NCBI GenBank assembly: GCA_014529385.2
Contig: CM043943.1
Span: 96,932,355-96,996,354 of the forward strand
Length of the DNA stretch: 64,000 bases
Source: Adiantum capillus-veneris
Lineage: Eukaryota > Streptophyta > Polypodiopsida > Polypodiales > Pteridaceae
Direction of reading: 5' to 3'
Position 1 is the first letter of the stretch, and each line of letters starts with the position of its first letter. The notes beneath the pieces were generated by a model that did not search any database, was not told where the DNA came from, and saw only the letters and a list, made by a program, of their open reading frames with translations. Of this stretch, positions 33,146 through 44,979 are shown piece by piece. The position numbers and the translations under genes are program-made.

Positions 33146-33514
33146 AAATTGTAAAATAAAAAATAAAAAAAAACAGTACAAAAAAAAATTACCTGCTCTG
33201 TCTATCTCGATGTGGGTCTGTGCTGCTTGCTCTATACCTGCTCTCTCTCTACTACCCTCTCTCTCTAAAAACTATCTATACCTCTCTCTAACAATCACTA
33301 TCACGACAGTTCGTTCGAACTGCTATGACACTTTTTTATATAAGTCCAACAATATTTCAATCAAAATATATTTTGATCGAAATATTATTCAATCAAAATA
33401 TATTTCGATCAAAGTACATTTTATTTGAATAAACGCGTATAATACGGATATACAGCGTATAACTACGTAATATACGTACAATTTTTAATATACAGGCGTA
33501 TAAATGCAACTTAA

Positions 33515-33522
33515 AGCATCAT
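33515..33522. repeat. Target-site duplication AGCATCAT, right
   Basis: Identical to 29538-29545. Confidence 0.92.
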
Positions 33523-34200
33523 ATTCACTCAATGATATTCACTCAGAATACCTGCAAGGACTCATTCTCATCAATCTCCATTTTCTTGTATTCCTTCTTA
33601 TTTTCATATAATCATCATCCTCTTTATCATGGACTTGAGTTGTGGATTCAATTGGCAAAGGCTAGCCAAAGAAACATTATAATAACCTTTGTGCAAGATG
33701 AACGGGCAAGGCTAACAAGCTCTTGAGTGTTTTAAACAAATGCATATCATATTGCTTCTTTGAATCTAGTTTAATTTTGAGGTTTCTTGAGTTGATTTGC
33801 TAGGTTACTTTGAGACTATGGTAAGTACGTTGTTTGCTATACTTCAAAATATGATGTTTAATCAAAACTATTTAGAAATGGTGCTTTTTTAAAAGTTACA
33901 TTTCAGGTTAATAAAAGATGCACATGAACATCCATTTCCACAAGCAAAGACATGCATGCATGTTACATTTGATCGTTTGGTGATTGAAGGACTTCACAAT
34001 CTAATATAGACTTTTATCATGCCAACTTATATTTGACAATATCATTAGTGTAATGCAAGTGTTCAAAATCCTCAAAAATAATGTTTCAGTTCCAAAAGCC
34101 CAAAAATAATGTTTCAATTCCAAAACGTAAAAAACCAAAATCTTGCAAATGTAAAATCCCCGTTTCGACAAGTTGTGACCAAAGAAGTAAGCACAAAAAA
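33523..34200. other. No gene seen
   Basis: AT-rich intergenic DNA. AAAATAATGTTTCA(G/A)TTCCAAAA occurs twice at 34075-34122. Confidence 0.4.
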
Positions 34201-34880
34201 CAAGAGAGCAAGCCATTTCATAAGTTTGATTAAATTTTTAAGAGAAAAAATGCAAATGGGCTCTAGAAAGGATTACCATTTCTTCTAACAAGAATGCTTA
34301 CAAATTGCTCAAACAAACAACCAACAATAAGCAAGTGGGCAAGCCATATACAAAGAAGCAATTTCAAATGAAAAGTGCAATGCCCTTTTTGAAGTTCGTT
34401 TCCATTTTTTCTCTAAAAAATACAAATGGACTTCAAAAATGGCTTGTGCACTTGCCATTTCTACTTGCCACTTTGCACATGCCTTGTCATTTTTCACAAT
34501 GCTTGCCATATGGACTAGCCACGTTGCATAAAGCTTTTCCATTTTCCTATTGATGGTTAGGGCTAGTCGTATGCTTGTTAAGCACAAATGGTAAGAGAGA
34601 AAACCGTTTTTGGAGTTCGTTTGTATTTTTAAGAGAAAAAATACAAACAAACTCCAAGAATGGCTTGCCCTCTTCTCGTTTGTGTTAGCAATAATGCTTA
34701 GAGCTTGCCCAAACCAACAATAGGCAAGTGGGAAAGGCATATATGAAATAGTGAACACAAATTAAAATGTGCAAGCCGTTTTTGAAATCTATTTGTGTTT
34801 TTTTCTCTAAAAAGAAAATGGAATTTAGAAACGGTTGGTGCACTTGCATTTTTACTTGTTGCTTTGCACATGGCTTGTCG
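34200..34880. repeat. Three related hairpins in a repeat array
   Basis: Hairpins at 34383-34442, 34604-34663 and 34776-34834 have stems of about 25-28 bases: TTTTTGAAGT..TTT / AAA..ACTTCAAAAA, TTTTTGGAGTT / AACTCCAA, and CCGTTTTTGAAAT / ATTTAGAAACGG, with 4-6 base loops. A half-like relative is at 34205-34265. The DNA outside also repeats (AGCAAGTGGGCAAGCCATAT at 34331 and GGCAAGTGGGAAAGGCATAT at 34724), so two or three units of a larger repeat lie in tandem. No protein is coded. Confidence 0.7.
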
Positions 34881-35300
34881 TCATTGGGAAGAGAATGGGG
34901 TCTAGGAGGGCCTCTTTATTTGGCAGTTTAAGAAAGTCAAACCTTCAGTATTAAGAAAGTAATCAAAGGACAACTTTTGAATTCAAACAGGAAGAACGAC
35001 TAGTTTATTTGAATTCAAAGTTCCCCCCAAAAAGGAATTTAAAATCTAGCCGGTAAAACCATATCATGTAGCATGTCTATGAAAAGAGCTCAACGTGTAG
35101 ATTGTGGATCTATGATCTCCGCTCAAATCGGCATCATATGTGGGAGTTATGGAAGGCGGAAAATCGTAAAATTGTCCACCTCGTTTTTTGGGGGAAAAGT
35201 GTATCCTTTGACCACTCTTACACATCTCTTACACACCCACCATTCTTGCACACATGGGGTATACCTAGAGGTTATCAATTCTCTTCATTGAGGACTTGAA
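34881..35300. other. No gene seen
   Basis: Nothing recognised in this stretch. It leads into the second Gag-protease element. Confidence 0.35.
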
Positions 35301-36179
35301 GAATGAGACCCTCAAAAAGAACTTGCATTTGAAAGAATGTATGATGTTTGAGAAGGTCACTAGAGATACTCTATATGTAGTTGACAATTGCAAGGCCTAT
35401 AGAGAGCAATGGAATATAAAGACAATGTGACTAGTAGTGCCTCTTCTTGAAAGAGTGAATCCACAACAATGCGGGATGTTCAAACTCCTGTTATAGCGAT
35501 CATTGATCTAGTGGTAAGGAGAATGAACCAAGTTTACATACAGAATCAGATGTACGACAACCACAATTGAGGAGATGTGATACTTGTGGAAGGGATCGTC
35601 TCATCCCATGATATAGCACTCAGCCAAAGTCACAATCTATACTAGGGCAACAACCACCTCTTTTGAACAATGATAGTGGGGTAGTCAACCACACTCAACC
35701 AGCATGATATGTCCCATATTTACACAAATAATTATTATTCCATGGAGAAGAACACCTTGCTGCTCATAGCCAATCAAGAGTATGGTTTTGAAGACCATTC
35801 TTAATAGGAAGGAACAACCATTAGCTGCACCGCCATCTACACAACAAATGGGACCATGCTAAGAGTATGGAGGCAACCATTGGCCAAGGAATTGTCCTCA
35901 TCAACCAAAAAAACATAGAGATATTGGATATTGTTTAGAATGTGGTGCTACACATCTCATTCCTAATTTTCCAAAAAATTCAAACAACAAGGTGAAAGCA
36001 ACAATGAACATTGTAGGAGTGTTACCATCTTCAAGTGGATCTGAGATAGAACCCGTGGTTCCTATAAATATAATGACGGAAGCTCAATCTCAAGAAGCTG
36101 TAAAAAAACGCACTTGTTGTTGAGAGGGAACAAAAATTGTCAATTCAGACAAAGATCAAGAACATATCAATAAGGAATG

Positions 36180-36525
36180 GAAGAAAATTGTGGAAAGCTA
36201 GACGAGACAAAATGAAGCAAAAAGGCTAAAAGAGAAAAACGCCCTAGAAACTGAACTACAACAAATCAAGGAGCAATTGAAAGAAGAAAAGAAAAACAGA
36301 GAATGAATGGAGAAAGAAAAATCATCCAAAATATCATTGAGAGGTTCAATATCGGTTGAGAAAGTGAATGAGCACTTAGATGCTATGTTGCAATCCTATG
36401 AGGTGAGGCTAAAAAATAGCCAAACACAAGAACAGAGATTGTTGACCTATCCACATTCTGAAACTAAAATCAAACAAATAGAAATGTGTGAAAGGCTCAT
36501 AGATACAGCTCAAGCTCTAATGTAG
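36180..36525 (+). pseudogene. Coiled-coil segment of the Gag-like region, copy 2
   Basis: Peptides rich in Glu, Lys and Gln (QIKEQLKEEKKNRE, then EKVNEHLDAMLQSYEVRLKNSQTQEQ). Copy 1 has the counterpart SYEVWLKNNQT near 8950. Fossil. Confidence 0.5.
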
Positions 36526-37239
36526 CCATAAATATAAAAAATCCTTGAGCAAGTAGTGTTTGTGCCATAAACGAAGAGCGCACGCACACTAAAAGAAGAC
36601 AAAATGGGCAAACCAATTCAATCGGGGACTAAAACTCCATTGGATACAAGGGTGGTTGCAAACTCAACGGATAAGGCCGGGTCTCAATGGATATAGCCAA
36701 TTCTAGAATTGGAAGAGATGTGACCACAATCCTTATGGAAGATGATCAAACACCAAAAAGACGTAGTGTCATGTTGTAGTCAACACCCATGCCAGAGATA
36801 AACATAGACCATGAGATTTATCTTGGGGATATACAGTCATCGTATGGAGATGCTAGGATATAAGTATCCGCAGCGAGTAAGCTGGAGACCTTAAGGACTT
36901 TAAGTTCTTTTGTAGGGGAACACAAGACAAAATATGAGGTGAGAATTGTACCATCTCAATGGAATCCAATTCCATAGATGACGGACACAAAAAGTATGCA
37001 CGAATTGATGTCATCCCCTATAAGATGCACCATTACTCTTGTAGAACTTTTGAATATCACACTGCATATTTTGAGACAAATGAACAAAAAATTGAAAAAT
37101 ATGGGGTTGAAACTGCCTTCACATGACAAACTCAAAAGTGAGAACATGGATACAATTCTATTCGAGAAACCAAAGGCAAGCCTGGTACCAGTGAATAAGG
37201 TGGGTGACTATTGTGAAGGTGAAGAAGGAAACACCACCT

Positions 37240-37558
37240 TACTACTCAAGTAGAAGGGAGTGAAAATGATAGCCATACTTGATAGTGGGGTAGGGGTAGC
37301 CATTGCTACAAAGGAAATCTGGGAGAAATGGGGCAAACCAACCCTAAAAAAAAAACGAAGTTGCAACTAGCAGATGGATTTGTAGAGAGACCCATGGGGA
37401 TGCTTGAACAAATAAATATATCTTCTTGTGGAATTGAGTATGAGAAATTTTTTATGGTGGTAGACTATGGAAAAAGCAACAATTTTAACGTTATTTTGGG
37501 ATTACCATTCATGCGTCAATTCCAAATAGTTCAAGATTGGATCTATGACCATCTCTAA
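37240..37558 (+). pseudogene. Aspartic-protease-like region, copy 2
   Basis: Peptides AILDSGVGVAIATKEIWEKW, then KLQLADGFVERPMGMLEQ, CGIEYEKFFMVVDYGKSN and VILGLPFMRQFQIVQDWIYD follow retropepsin order: active-site D-S-G, flap region, then I-L-G-L. Fossil. Confidence 0.65.
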
Positions 37559-37971
37559 TTGAGACACACGGATGTAACAACAAGGTCAGCAAGGACCATG
37601 CTTATACAAACATAAATCAAAACCAATGCAAGAGTTTTATGTAACTACAAAATCCACAACATAATTCATGCTTGGTTGATGAAACAAGTGCATGTTTGGA
37701 TGTGCAGATCATTTGAAGTGGAAGCTTGAGAATGGAAGATTGTATCCTAGAGCAATCAGTGGAGGATAAATACTATGTCAAAGAGCCATTTCTTGAATAA
37801 TTATTTGAACCTTTCGGCTGGAAACAGGCACTGGCTACTCTAGATGTGTTCATAAATGGAATAATGCCTATGAAGTTTTGCAATGAGCATGATTGTGACA
37901 TAAGTCCCTGCTTTAAATAAAGGTATTGAAGGAAGCTAAATAAATTTGTGAGTATGAAAGCAAAATAGGTG

Positions 37972-37976
37972 TGACA
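37972..37976. repeat. Target-site duplication TGACA, left (right copy AGACA)
   Basis: TGACA precedes the small LTR element and AGACA follows at 39944-39948; four of five bases agree. Confidence 0.6.
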
Positions 37977-38196
37977 TGTTAAGCACATGCTAAAGCGAAT
38001 GCAAGCTCTAATGCTCATTGATAAAGGAGAAGAAGAGAGTGCATAGAAGAAGAGTGAGTGAGAAAGAGAGAGCAGATAAGAACACACAAATTCCACAAAA
38101 ACGAAAGAGAGTTTATCCATTAGGTTTTTAGGACTTATATAAAGTTTACAAATTTCTCACATGTATTTGGCCACCCAAGTTTGGTTGATCCCAACA
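37977..38196 (-). repeat. 3' LTR of the small LTR element
   Basis: TGTTAAGCAC...GATCCCAACA. A TATA-like sequence on the minus strand (TTTATATAAG) is near 38137-38146. Confidence 0.8.
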
Positions 38197-39270
38197 AACA
38201 CCCCCTAAACGTTATGTCATATGCCTAGGCTAGGACCACTTGATTCATCAGGTGGTTCCCATCAAATTCATCACCTGGTTTGATTGGATACAACAGAACT
38301 TCTGTCTAGGTTGACATGATACATCACGGATGTTCTCTATTGGATTCATCATGGATGTTCTCTATTGGATTCATCACCCTTGTTTAATTGGATACATCTA
38401 GCAAACTCGGGCATCATATCATAATCAAAGAGAAGGTCTTTCCTTGAATCATTCCCATACCAAGACATTGTTTAATTTCATTACAAAGACATTATCAAAG
38501 TAGATAATTGTGAGGCCAAGTCTCATTTAGCATACACACCTCAAGGACACCCATCATCAAATCGAATTTGATTAACAACAATGTGAACAACCTCTTGACT
38601 AAATGATTATAATAAATAATTTGAATGAGAATTTAATAAAAAATCTTTTGCAGCAATGTCATCACTGAGGTATTGATGCATATGTGTGTCACTTTGTCTC
38701 CACCCATGCCACCCTTGTCGTCTTGCCTTGCTGTTGATGCATGCATAACATGGTGCAGCCGATGGTGTCGCCAATAGCAATCAATGTTGCTAGGTGGTGT
38801 GTTGGCTCTTAGTTGCCATGAGCTTCCTACCTTGGGGCACTTTAGCTTGGGACTGGCTTGCAATGCTTGCGGCTACCCCCTTAGTCTCTTTATTTTATTG
38901 GCTCACTGTGTGCTTAAGATTAGATGCCCCTATATGCAGTTATCACTGAGTTTAAGGAATTCGAGGTGTTTGAGGGGGGGGGTCTGCAAATGATGTGAGC
39001 CCAACATTTGCAATTGAAAACACCTGAAGCTATGGGTATTGTTCAAGCAAAGCAAGGGCAAGTAGATGGCTCGGTGACTCGGGGGATGCACCTTTATGAA
39101 ACTATTCATATAACGTGTGTTCAAAGGGTATTAAGAAACCCCCTTTACTTCCATGCTTAAGGTAATAAAATGACCCCTTTTTCTTCAAAAACTTATGGGT
39201 TTTTCTCTAAAATTGATTAAAAACCCCCTTCTGTTAATAAAATCCTGTTAAAACTTTGCAATTTTGACAA

Positions 39271-39713
39271 TTAAAAACCCCATTCATTTGAACTCATATG
39301 ATAACTTACATGTCTAAGAGGTGAACCCCTTGAGCTCTGTGAACACTTGACATACCCATCAAGAGTGAGAAACCTCATGATTTTTGGGTCTTGCCCAACA
39401 CAAGCCACCTCTACCACCGCATGCTCCCAGGCTTCATCCAGATCCTTAATGTCTCTCTTCTTTCTGAAGCAAGATCTGGGATGGAACCAAATCTTTGTTG
39501 CCTCATGTACCACCCTTTTGGGACTTCTTCCTTGCCAACATTGCCTTGGCCATTTGATCTCCCACCTTCGCTAAACTAACTTTTGCTGCATTCTTTTTTT
39601 GAGCTCCCAGCCAAGCCTTCTCTTGCATGTAGTACTCTAGATGCTCCTTCTCCTTCTCTACTTTCTTCTCAACCTCCTCAAATGTTACAATCCCAAGAAA
39701 AGTCATTTGCTCT
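39271..39713 (-). other. Coding-like insert in the small LTR element, family unknown
   Basis: From just after the primer-binding site the minus strand reads MTFLGIVTFEEVEKKVEKEKE and on through EYYMQEKAWLGAQKKNAAK and VGDQMAKAMLARKKSQKG, a charged, coiled-coil-like segment. A second segment (CFRKKRDIKDLDEAWEHAVV, then DPKIMRFLTLDGYVKC) follows in another frame. I do not recognise a family. It does not look like Gag. A captured host-gene fragment is possible. Confidence 0.4.
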
Positions 39714-39722
39714 GATACCACT

Positions 39723-39943
39723 TGTTGAGCATGTGGCAAAAGCGAATGCAATCTCTAATACTCGTTTCTATGGAGAGGAAGAGAGTGCAAAGAAGAAGCG
39801 TGAGTGAGAAAGAGAGAGTGGATAAGAATGCATGAATGCCACAAAAATGAAAGAGATTTTACTCATTAGGTTTCTTAGGCCTTGTATAAAGTTTACATCT
39901 CATTCACATGGATTTGGCCGCCCAAGTTGGGATGACCCCAACA
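39723..39943 (-). repeat. 5' LTR of the small LTR element
   Basis: TGTTGAGCATG...ACCCCAACA, the partner of 37977-38196. Confidence 0.8.
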
Positions 39944-40780
39944 AGACAAATAGCTATGACATCAATGGATCGTGATGCAAAAGTACAAACAAAGGAGGAG
40001 GAGAAACCACAATAATATGTCATCATTGACATACCTAAAGAATCAACAAATTTTTTTTCAAAAATCCGACAAGAATCTGATGTCTTATGGCACCTGATTA
40101 ATGATGGGAAAGCCAGAAATCAAAGAGCTAGAATAAATAGTGTACACAAATTTATAAATTTCAATTCCCAGCTTTGGAGTGGCAAAAGCCATATTCAAGT
40201 TGAGTTCTAGCGAGTTCATGGACACCTTATACGTAATTGACTCCCTTCACATCAAGGAGAGTCTAGTTTTGACCAAAAAATGGATGAGCATCTTCTTTTG
40301 TCAACAATAAAAAAGCTTTAATAACAATATGAGAAATAATACCAGAAGCATCTCAAGCCCATGCAAAGAATAACCAACCAGCCATAGCAAAAAATGGTAA
40401 ATCTAAAGCAAACACTGAAGCCGATCAACCTTGCAAGTCAAGTTTACCTTCAACAAGTCTCCACTTCCCACCAGGTTTTCCTTTGGTCATCCAGATTTTA
40501 GACCATAATCTCGAAACACTTATCATCGTCCTCTTGTATATATTCCTTCTACATCAACAATAAATAAATTGCTACCCAAATCAATCGCCAAAGAAAGAAA
40601 CAACCGTAGATCCCCACAAGCTAGTCAAGAGCAACTCTTATCTTCAAGAACAACAACAAAGCTCCATAAAAAATGGCCTACAACAAAAAGCAATGAAACA
40701 TTTAGCAAGAGAGCTATCAATAACAATCAGAAAGAGCTCATACAATGCTTCAAAGTTTTCGATATACTGTAGAGGACTCA
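39944..40780. other. Probable continuation of Gag-protease element, copy 2; no gene seen
   Basis: Follows the right target duplication of the small LTR element, so it should be the interrupted host. Short coding-like pieces occur near 40060-40170 (SDVLWHLINDGKARNQRA) without a family match. Confidence 0.35.
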
Positions 40781-40789
40781 CATTGCAAA

Positions 40790-41881
40790 GGAACCCAAAG
40801 GCAAGATCCATCATAAAGTCAAGGACCCAAGAAGCTCAATTCCCACACATGCAGGAAATTGAGTATTAGTGACACTTTTATAGGCTCTTTGTCAGGTTGG
40901 AGTGTGCCCCAAGCCAGTAGATAGCACCCCCTCTCTTACCAAGATTAGTTGCAGGTTTTGGAATCTTTTCTAAAAACAAGATACTACATTTGAAAGTCAA
41001 ATCCATCTCTTCCCATCATTTTTTGCTGCAAATTGATTAATTCAAACGATATCCCAACATTTAATGTGATTGTGAGTACTCTAACGTAACTATGACATTC
41101 TCGTACTACTTGACATATTTACGGTGTCTCTTTTTATAAGAATTATTTTTTGTAAAAATTCCGTTTAATCCCGTCCCTTCACCATATAGCCTTTTTTCAC
41201 CCATACGGTGAACTAAATTATTATTTTTAGGTGAAGAATATTTTTAAAAATCACATTGCTTTTCGATAACGTCAAAATGCATGAAAAGCTCAAAATAACA
41301 TTGAAAGCAAAAAAAAGAAGAAATTTATAAAAGTGAACCATGGTTCCTCCTTGTTCACCCAAGCAAGGTAACAAATTCACTTTTTATTGAAAAGCATGAA
41401 AATCTAAAAATAGTGTGAAAAGCACTCAAAAAACAAATCTCTATAAAATTGGACCATAATATCCTCATGACTTGATTCGATCCTACTTTTCATTAAAAAA
41501 ATGTATCGAAAAGCATAAAAAGCAAAAAAGTTCAAAAAAAAATTTCTTCAAAAACGGAACAAACATCCGTTGGACCTACTAGGATATGAAAACAACCTTA
41601 CTTTTTATTTTAAAACCTCATAATGCTCTGAACGAGCATTATAAATCAAAAATTTAAGAAGCAGGCATTGGAACCTCTTTTTCTTATTCTTAAAAGAAGT
41701 CCAAAAATCAAGGATCTTACATCCGTCTGCATGGCCTACTTGAATATGAAAACGACATACTTTTCATTTTAAAACCTCATAATACTTCTGAACGAGCATT
41801 CTAAACCAAAAATTTAAGAAGTGGACATTGGAACCTATTTTTCTTATTATTAAAAGAGATCCAAAAATCAAGGATCTTACA
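40790..41881 (-). repeat. Gypsy LTR in minus orientation, copy A
   Basis: Reversed, it starts TGTAAGATCC and aligns with the forward LTR that begins at 46409, including a TATA region (CCTATAAAAG on the minus strand, near 40876-40885). The first ~160 bases of the LTR are present twice in tandem (41562-41721, 41722-41881). The far end near 40790 is approximate. Confidence 0.65.
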
Positions 41882-42479
41882 TCGTAAAAGAGAAAGCCAA
41901 GTTCATTTGCATTGATACATGTGTCACAAGTGTGACCCCTTGCAATGTTTTAAAGGTCATTTTAAGCCCTCAAAATGGCATTTTCCATAGCTCGTGCAAG
42001 ACAAGCCAAAAATGTAATTGTTGAAATAAAGAATAAGCCTTTGAAAGACACAAGATCCAAGAAATAGTCAAACTATGCTACAATTTTAAAAGAAGCTACA
42101 TGCACATTAATATCAAACTATGCTACATTTAAGATAGAAAAGTAGTTTTCTTTCACTATCAACAAAGTGAATATTCATATAATCTCAATGTGTATACTTT
42201 TGGTGTCCTTTGGTGCTTTTTTTCTGAAAGGAAGAAGATAAGATAGAAATGACAAATTTCAAACTTCTGTTACCTAGTCTCGCCTATCATGGGTCCAACA
42301 ACTTTCTCTCTCAAGGACTAAAAGTCCCAATTTGAGTCCAAACTTTTCCCGATGTGATAAATGCAATAGGAGGCTATATACTCAAATGTGGTTATATGTT
42401 TAAATCTATAAATTATATGGATACATCCTTATATTTATAAACACATGTACATTCACGGATAAGATTTTTGTGGAGAATT

Positions 42480-43610
42480 CAACTAGCGACTATCACAACC
42501 TCTACTACCTCTTTAATTGACATTATTTGTGAAGCTATGTCTCAAGATCCATATTACACAAAGATTCTATAATTAATGAGCTTGGATAATCGCATGGAGA
42601 AACAAAAAAGGAAAATCAAAGGCTTCCATGTTGAAGACAATTATGTGTATTTTAACTTAACAAATGTCTTTGTATCTCAAACCATGGTGGGATCAAACTT
42701 CAGGTACTACAAGAAGCTCATGATATACCAACTGTAAAACAACTAGGCTATATTAGAACCTATGCTATTGTCAAAAAGAGTTTCTTTTGGCTAGGATTAA
42801 AGCATGTTACAAGTTGTTTGACATGTCAACGTTTTAAAGCTGATCGAGTCCAATATCCTGGTGAGCTTCAATCCATTGATGCATCACACATGAAATGGGA
42901 ATGCATATCCATGGATTCATCACACATGAAATGGAAATGCATATCCATGGATTTCACTACAAGACTTTCTATATCTTTGGATATGACTCTGTTTTTGTGA
43001 TTGTTGATATGCTTACAAAAATGATCCATTTATTTTCAGTCAAGATAACATTTACAACTAAGAAAATAGCTCAAGTTTTCATGAAAGGTGTCTTCATGTA
43101 TCATGGTTTACCTCGTCGTATAATTTTGGATCGTGATACAAAGTTTACCACAATTTTTTGGAAAACCTTATTCTCAGCTACAAGAACCCAATTAGCCTTT
43201 AGTACCAACCAAATTATTGAGGATATGTTGAGAGCTTATTGTATGCATAAACAAAGTAAATGGATCAAATATTTGTATTTGGTTAAATTTGCGTATAATT
43301 CTTCATTCCAACATTCAATTGGAATGTCTCCTTTCCAAGCATTGTACAAATAAGAGTGTCTTACTCCACTAAAATGGACAACCCCTCTAATAAGAGTTCA
43401 AGCAAACAGATCTTCTATGCTAAGAAATAGACAAAAAGAGTTACGTTGATCCTAAACGATCTATTTGACTCTTTGAAGAAGGAGATATGGTATTTTTTTA
43501 GAGTCAAATATAAACGTAGCTCTCATTATATCCTCAATAGCTTTGGTTCTTGTCAAATTGAGAGGTCCAACCAAATTATTGAGGATATATTGAGAGCTCA
43601 TTATATGCAT
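42480..43610 (+). pseudogene. Gypsy integrase relic, block A
   Basis: Forward-strand peptides VFVIVDMLTKMIHLFSVKITF, KIAQVFMKGVFMYHGLP, LDRDTKFTTIFWKTLF and SIGMSPFQALYK are the Gypsy integrase core. Upstream pieces correspond to the zinc-binding part. Broken fossil. Confidence 0.8.
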
Positions 43611-43624
43611 AAACAAAATAATCC

Positions 43625-44392
43625 CGTCTCTTCATTATATAGCCTTTTTTCACTCATACGGTGAACTAAAACATAATTTTTACGTGAAGGTTATTTTAAA
43701 AATCACATTGCTTTTTTATGACATCAAAATGCATGAAAAGAAAAAAATAGCATAGAAAGAAAAAAAAAGTAGAAATTTATAAAAGTGAACCATGGTTCCT
43801 CCTTGTCCACCCAAGCAAGGTAACAGATTCACTTTTTATTGAAAAGCATGAAAACAAGCTACAAATAGTGTGAAAAGCACTTAGAAAGAAAATTTCTACA
43901 AAATTGGACCATAATAGCCTTAGGAGTCTATCCGAAGATATTGGACCGTAATATCCTCGGGACTTGATTCGATCCTACTTTTCATTAAAAAAACGTACCG
44001 AAAAGCATAAAAAGAAAAAATGCTAAAAAAACAATTTCTTCAAAAATTGAAACAAATGTCAGCCTAACCTACTAGAATATAAAAACGACCTTACTTTTCA
44101 TTTTCAAACCTCATAATGCTCTTGAACGAGCATTCTAAATAAAAAAATTTAAGAAGTAGACATTCAAAACTATTTTTCTTATTCTTAAAAGAGATCCAAA
44201 AATCAAGGATCTTATACCCTATAGAAGAATGAGCGTCTACATGGCCTACTTGAATATGAAAACGACCTTACTTTTCATTTTAAAACCTCAAAATACTCCT
44301 GAACGAGCATTCTAAACCAAAAATTTAAGAAGTGGACATTGGAACCTATTTTTCGTATTTTTAAAAGATATCCAAAAATCAGGGATCTTACA
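43625..44392 (-). repeat. Gypsy LTR in minus orientation, copy B
   Basis: Same LTR as 40790-41881, reversed; the outer edge TGTAAGATCC (reversed) is at 44392. Truncated at the duplication junction. Confidence 0.65.
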
Positions 44393-44979
44393 TCCTAAAG
44401 GAGAAAGCCAAGCTCATTTTCATTGATATAGATGTCAGAAGTGTGACCCTTGTAATGTTTTAAGTGTCATTTTAAGCCCTCAAAATGGCATTTTCCATAG
44501 CTCGTGCAAGACAAGCCAAAAAATGTAATTGTTGACATAAAGAATAAGCCTTTGAAAGACACAAGATCCAAGAAATAGTCAAACTATGCTACACTTTTAA
44601 AAGAAGCTACATGTAAATTAATATCAAACTATGCTACATTTAAGATAGAAAAGTAGTTTTCTTTCACTATCAACAAAGTGAATGTTTATGTAATCTCAAT
44701 GTTTATACTTTTGGTGTCCTTTGGTGCTTTTTTTTGAAAGGAGAAGATAAGATAGAAATGACAAATTTCAAACCTCTGTTACGGTGTCTCGCCTCTCATG
44801 CATCCAACTACTTTCTCTCCCTAGGATTGAAAGTCCCAATTTTGAGTCCAAACATTTCCCGATGTGATAAATACAATAGAAGATTATATACTCAAATGTG
44901 GTTATTTTTTAAATCTATAAATCATATGGACACATCCTTATATTTATAAACATGTGTACATTCACGACTTGAATAACAT

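Larger units (their letters stand above)
29546..33514 (+). mobile_element. hAT DNA transposon, 3.97 kb, transposase broken
   Basis: Ends CTAAGTTGCGTTGTACG and, reversed, TTAAGTTGCATTTATACG form short imperfect inverted repeats, as usual for hAT. A perfect 8-bp target duplication flanks it. CGTATAATACG-type motifs recur near both ends (29574, 33434) and could be subterminal binding sites. Inside, in order: AT-rich DNA, an array of about nine hairpins (29919-30470), a BED/DUF659/hATC transposase relic (30603-32510), a tandem array of about 62-base units (32587-33145), and CT-rich DNA. The intact duplication argues for moderate age, while the transposase has several lesions, so it could move only with help. 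Confidence 0.92.
35300..37976 (+). mobile_element. Gag-protease-only LTR element, copy 2, broken
   Basis: Same layout as copy 1: a Gag-like segment with Cys/His clusters (CGATHLIPNFPKN near 35940-35975 aligns with DCGIIHLIADCPKN of copy 1), a Lys/Glu coiled-coil stretch (36180-36525), a long undetermined part, then a protease-like segment ending PFMRQFQIVQDW. LTRs were not found; the element may continue at 39944 after the small LTR element. No RT, RNase H or integrase motif was seen here either. Broken in many places. Confidence 0.55.
37977..39943 (-). mobile_element. Small non-autonomous LTR element (1.97 kb)
   Basis: Minus-strand element with LTRs at 37977-38196 (220 bases) and 39723-39943 (221 bases), both TGTT...CAACA. 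The primer-binding site, TGGTATCAGAGC on the minus strand (39720 to 39709), is two bases from the 5' LTR. A polypurine tract (TTTAGGGGGTGTT) borders the 3' LTR. It has no Gag, RT or integrase. The LTRs differ at about 15% by eye, so it is old. The interior starts, right after the primer site, with coding-like sequence that is unlike retroelement proteins. Confidence 0.8.
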
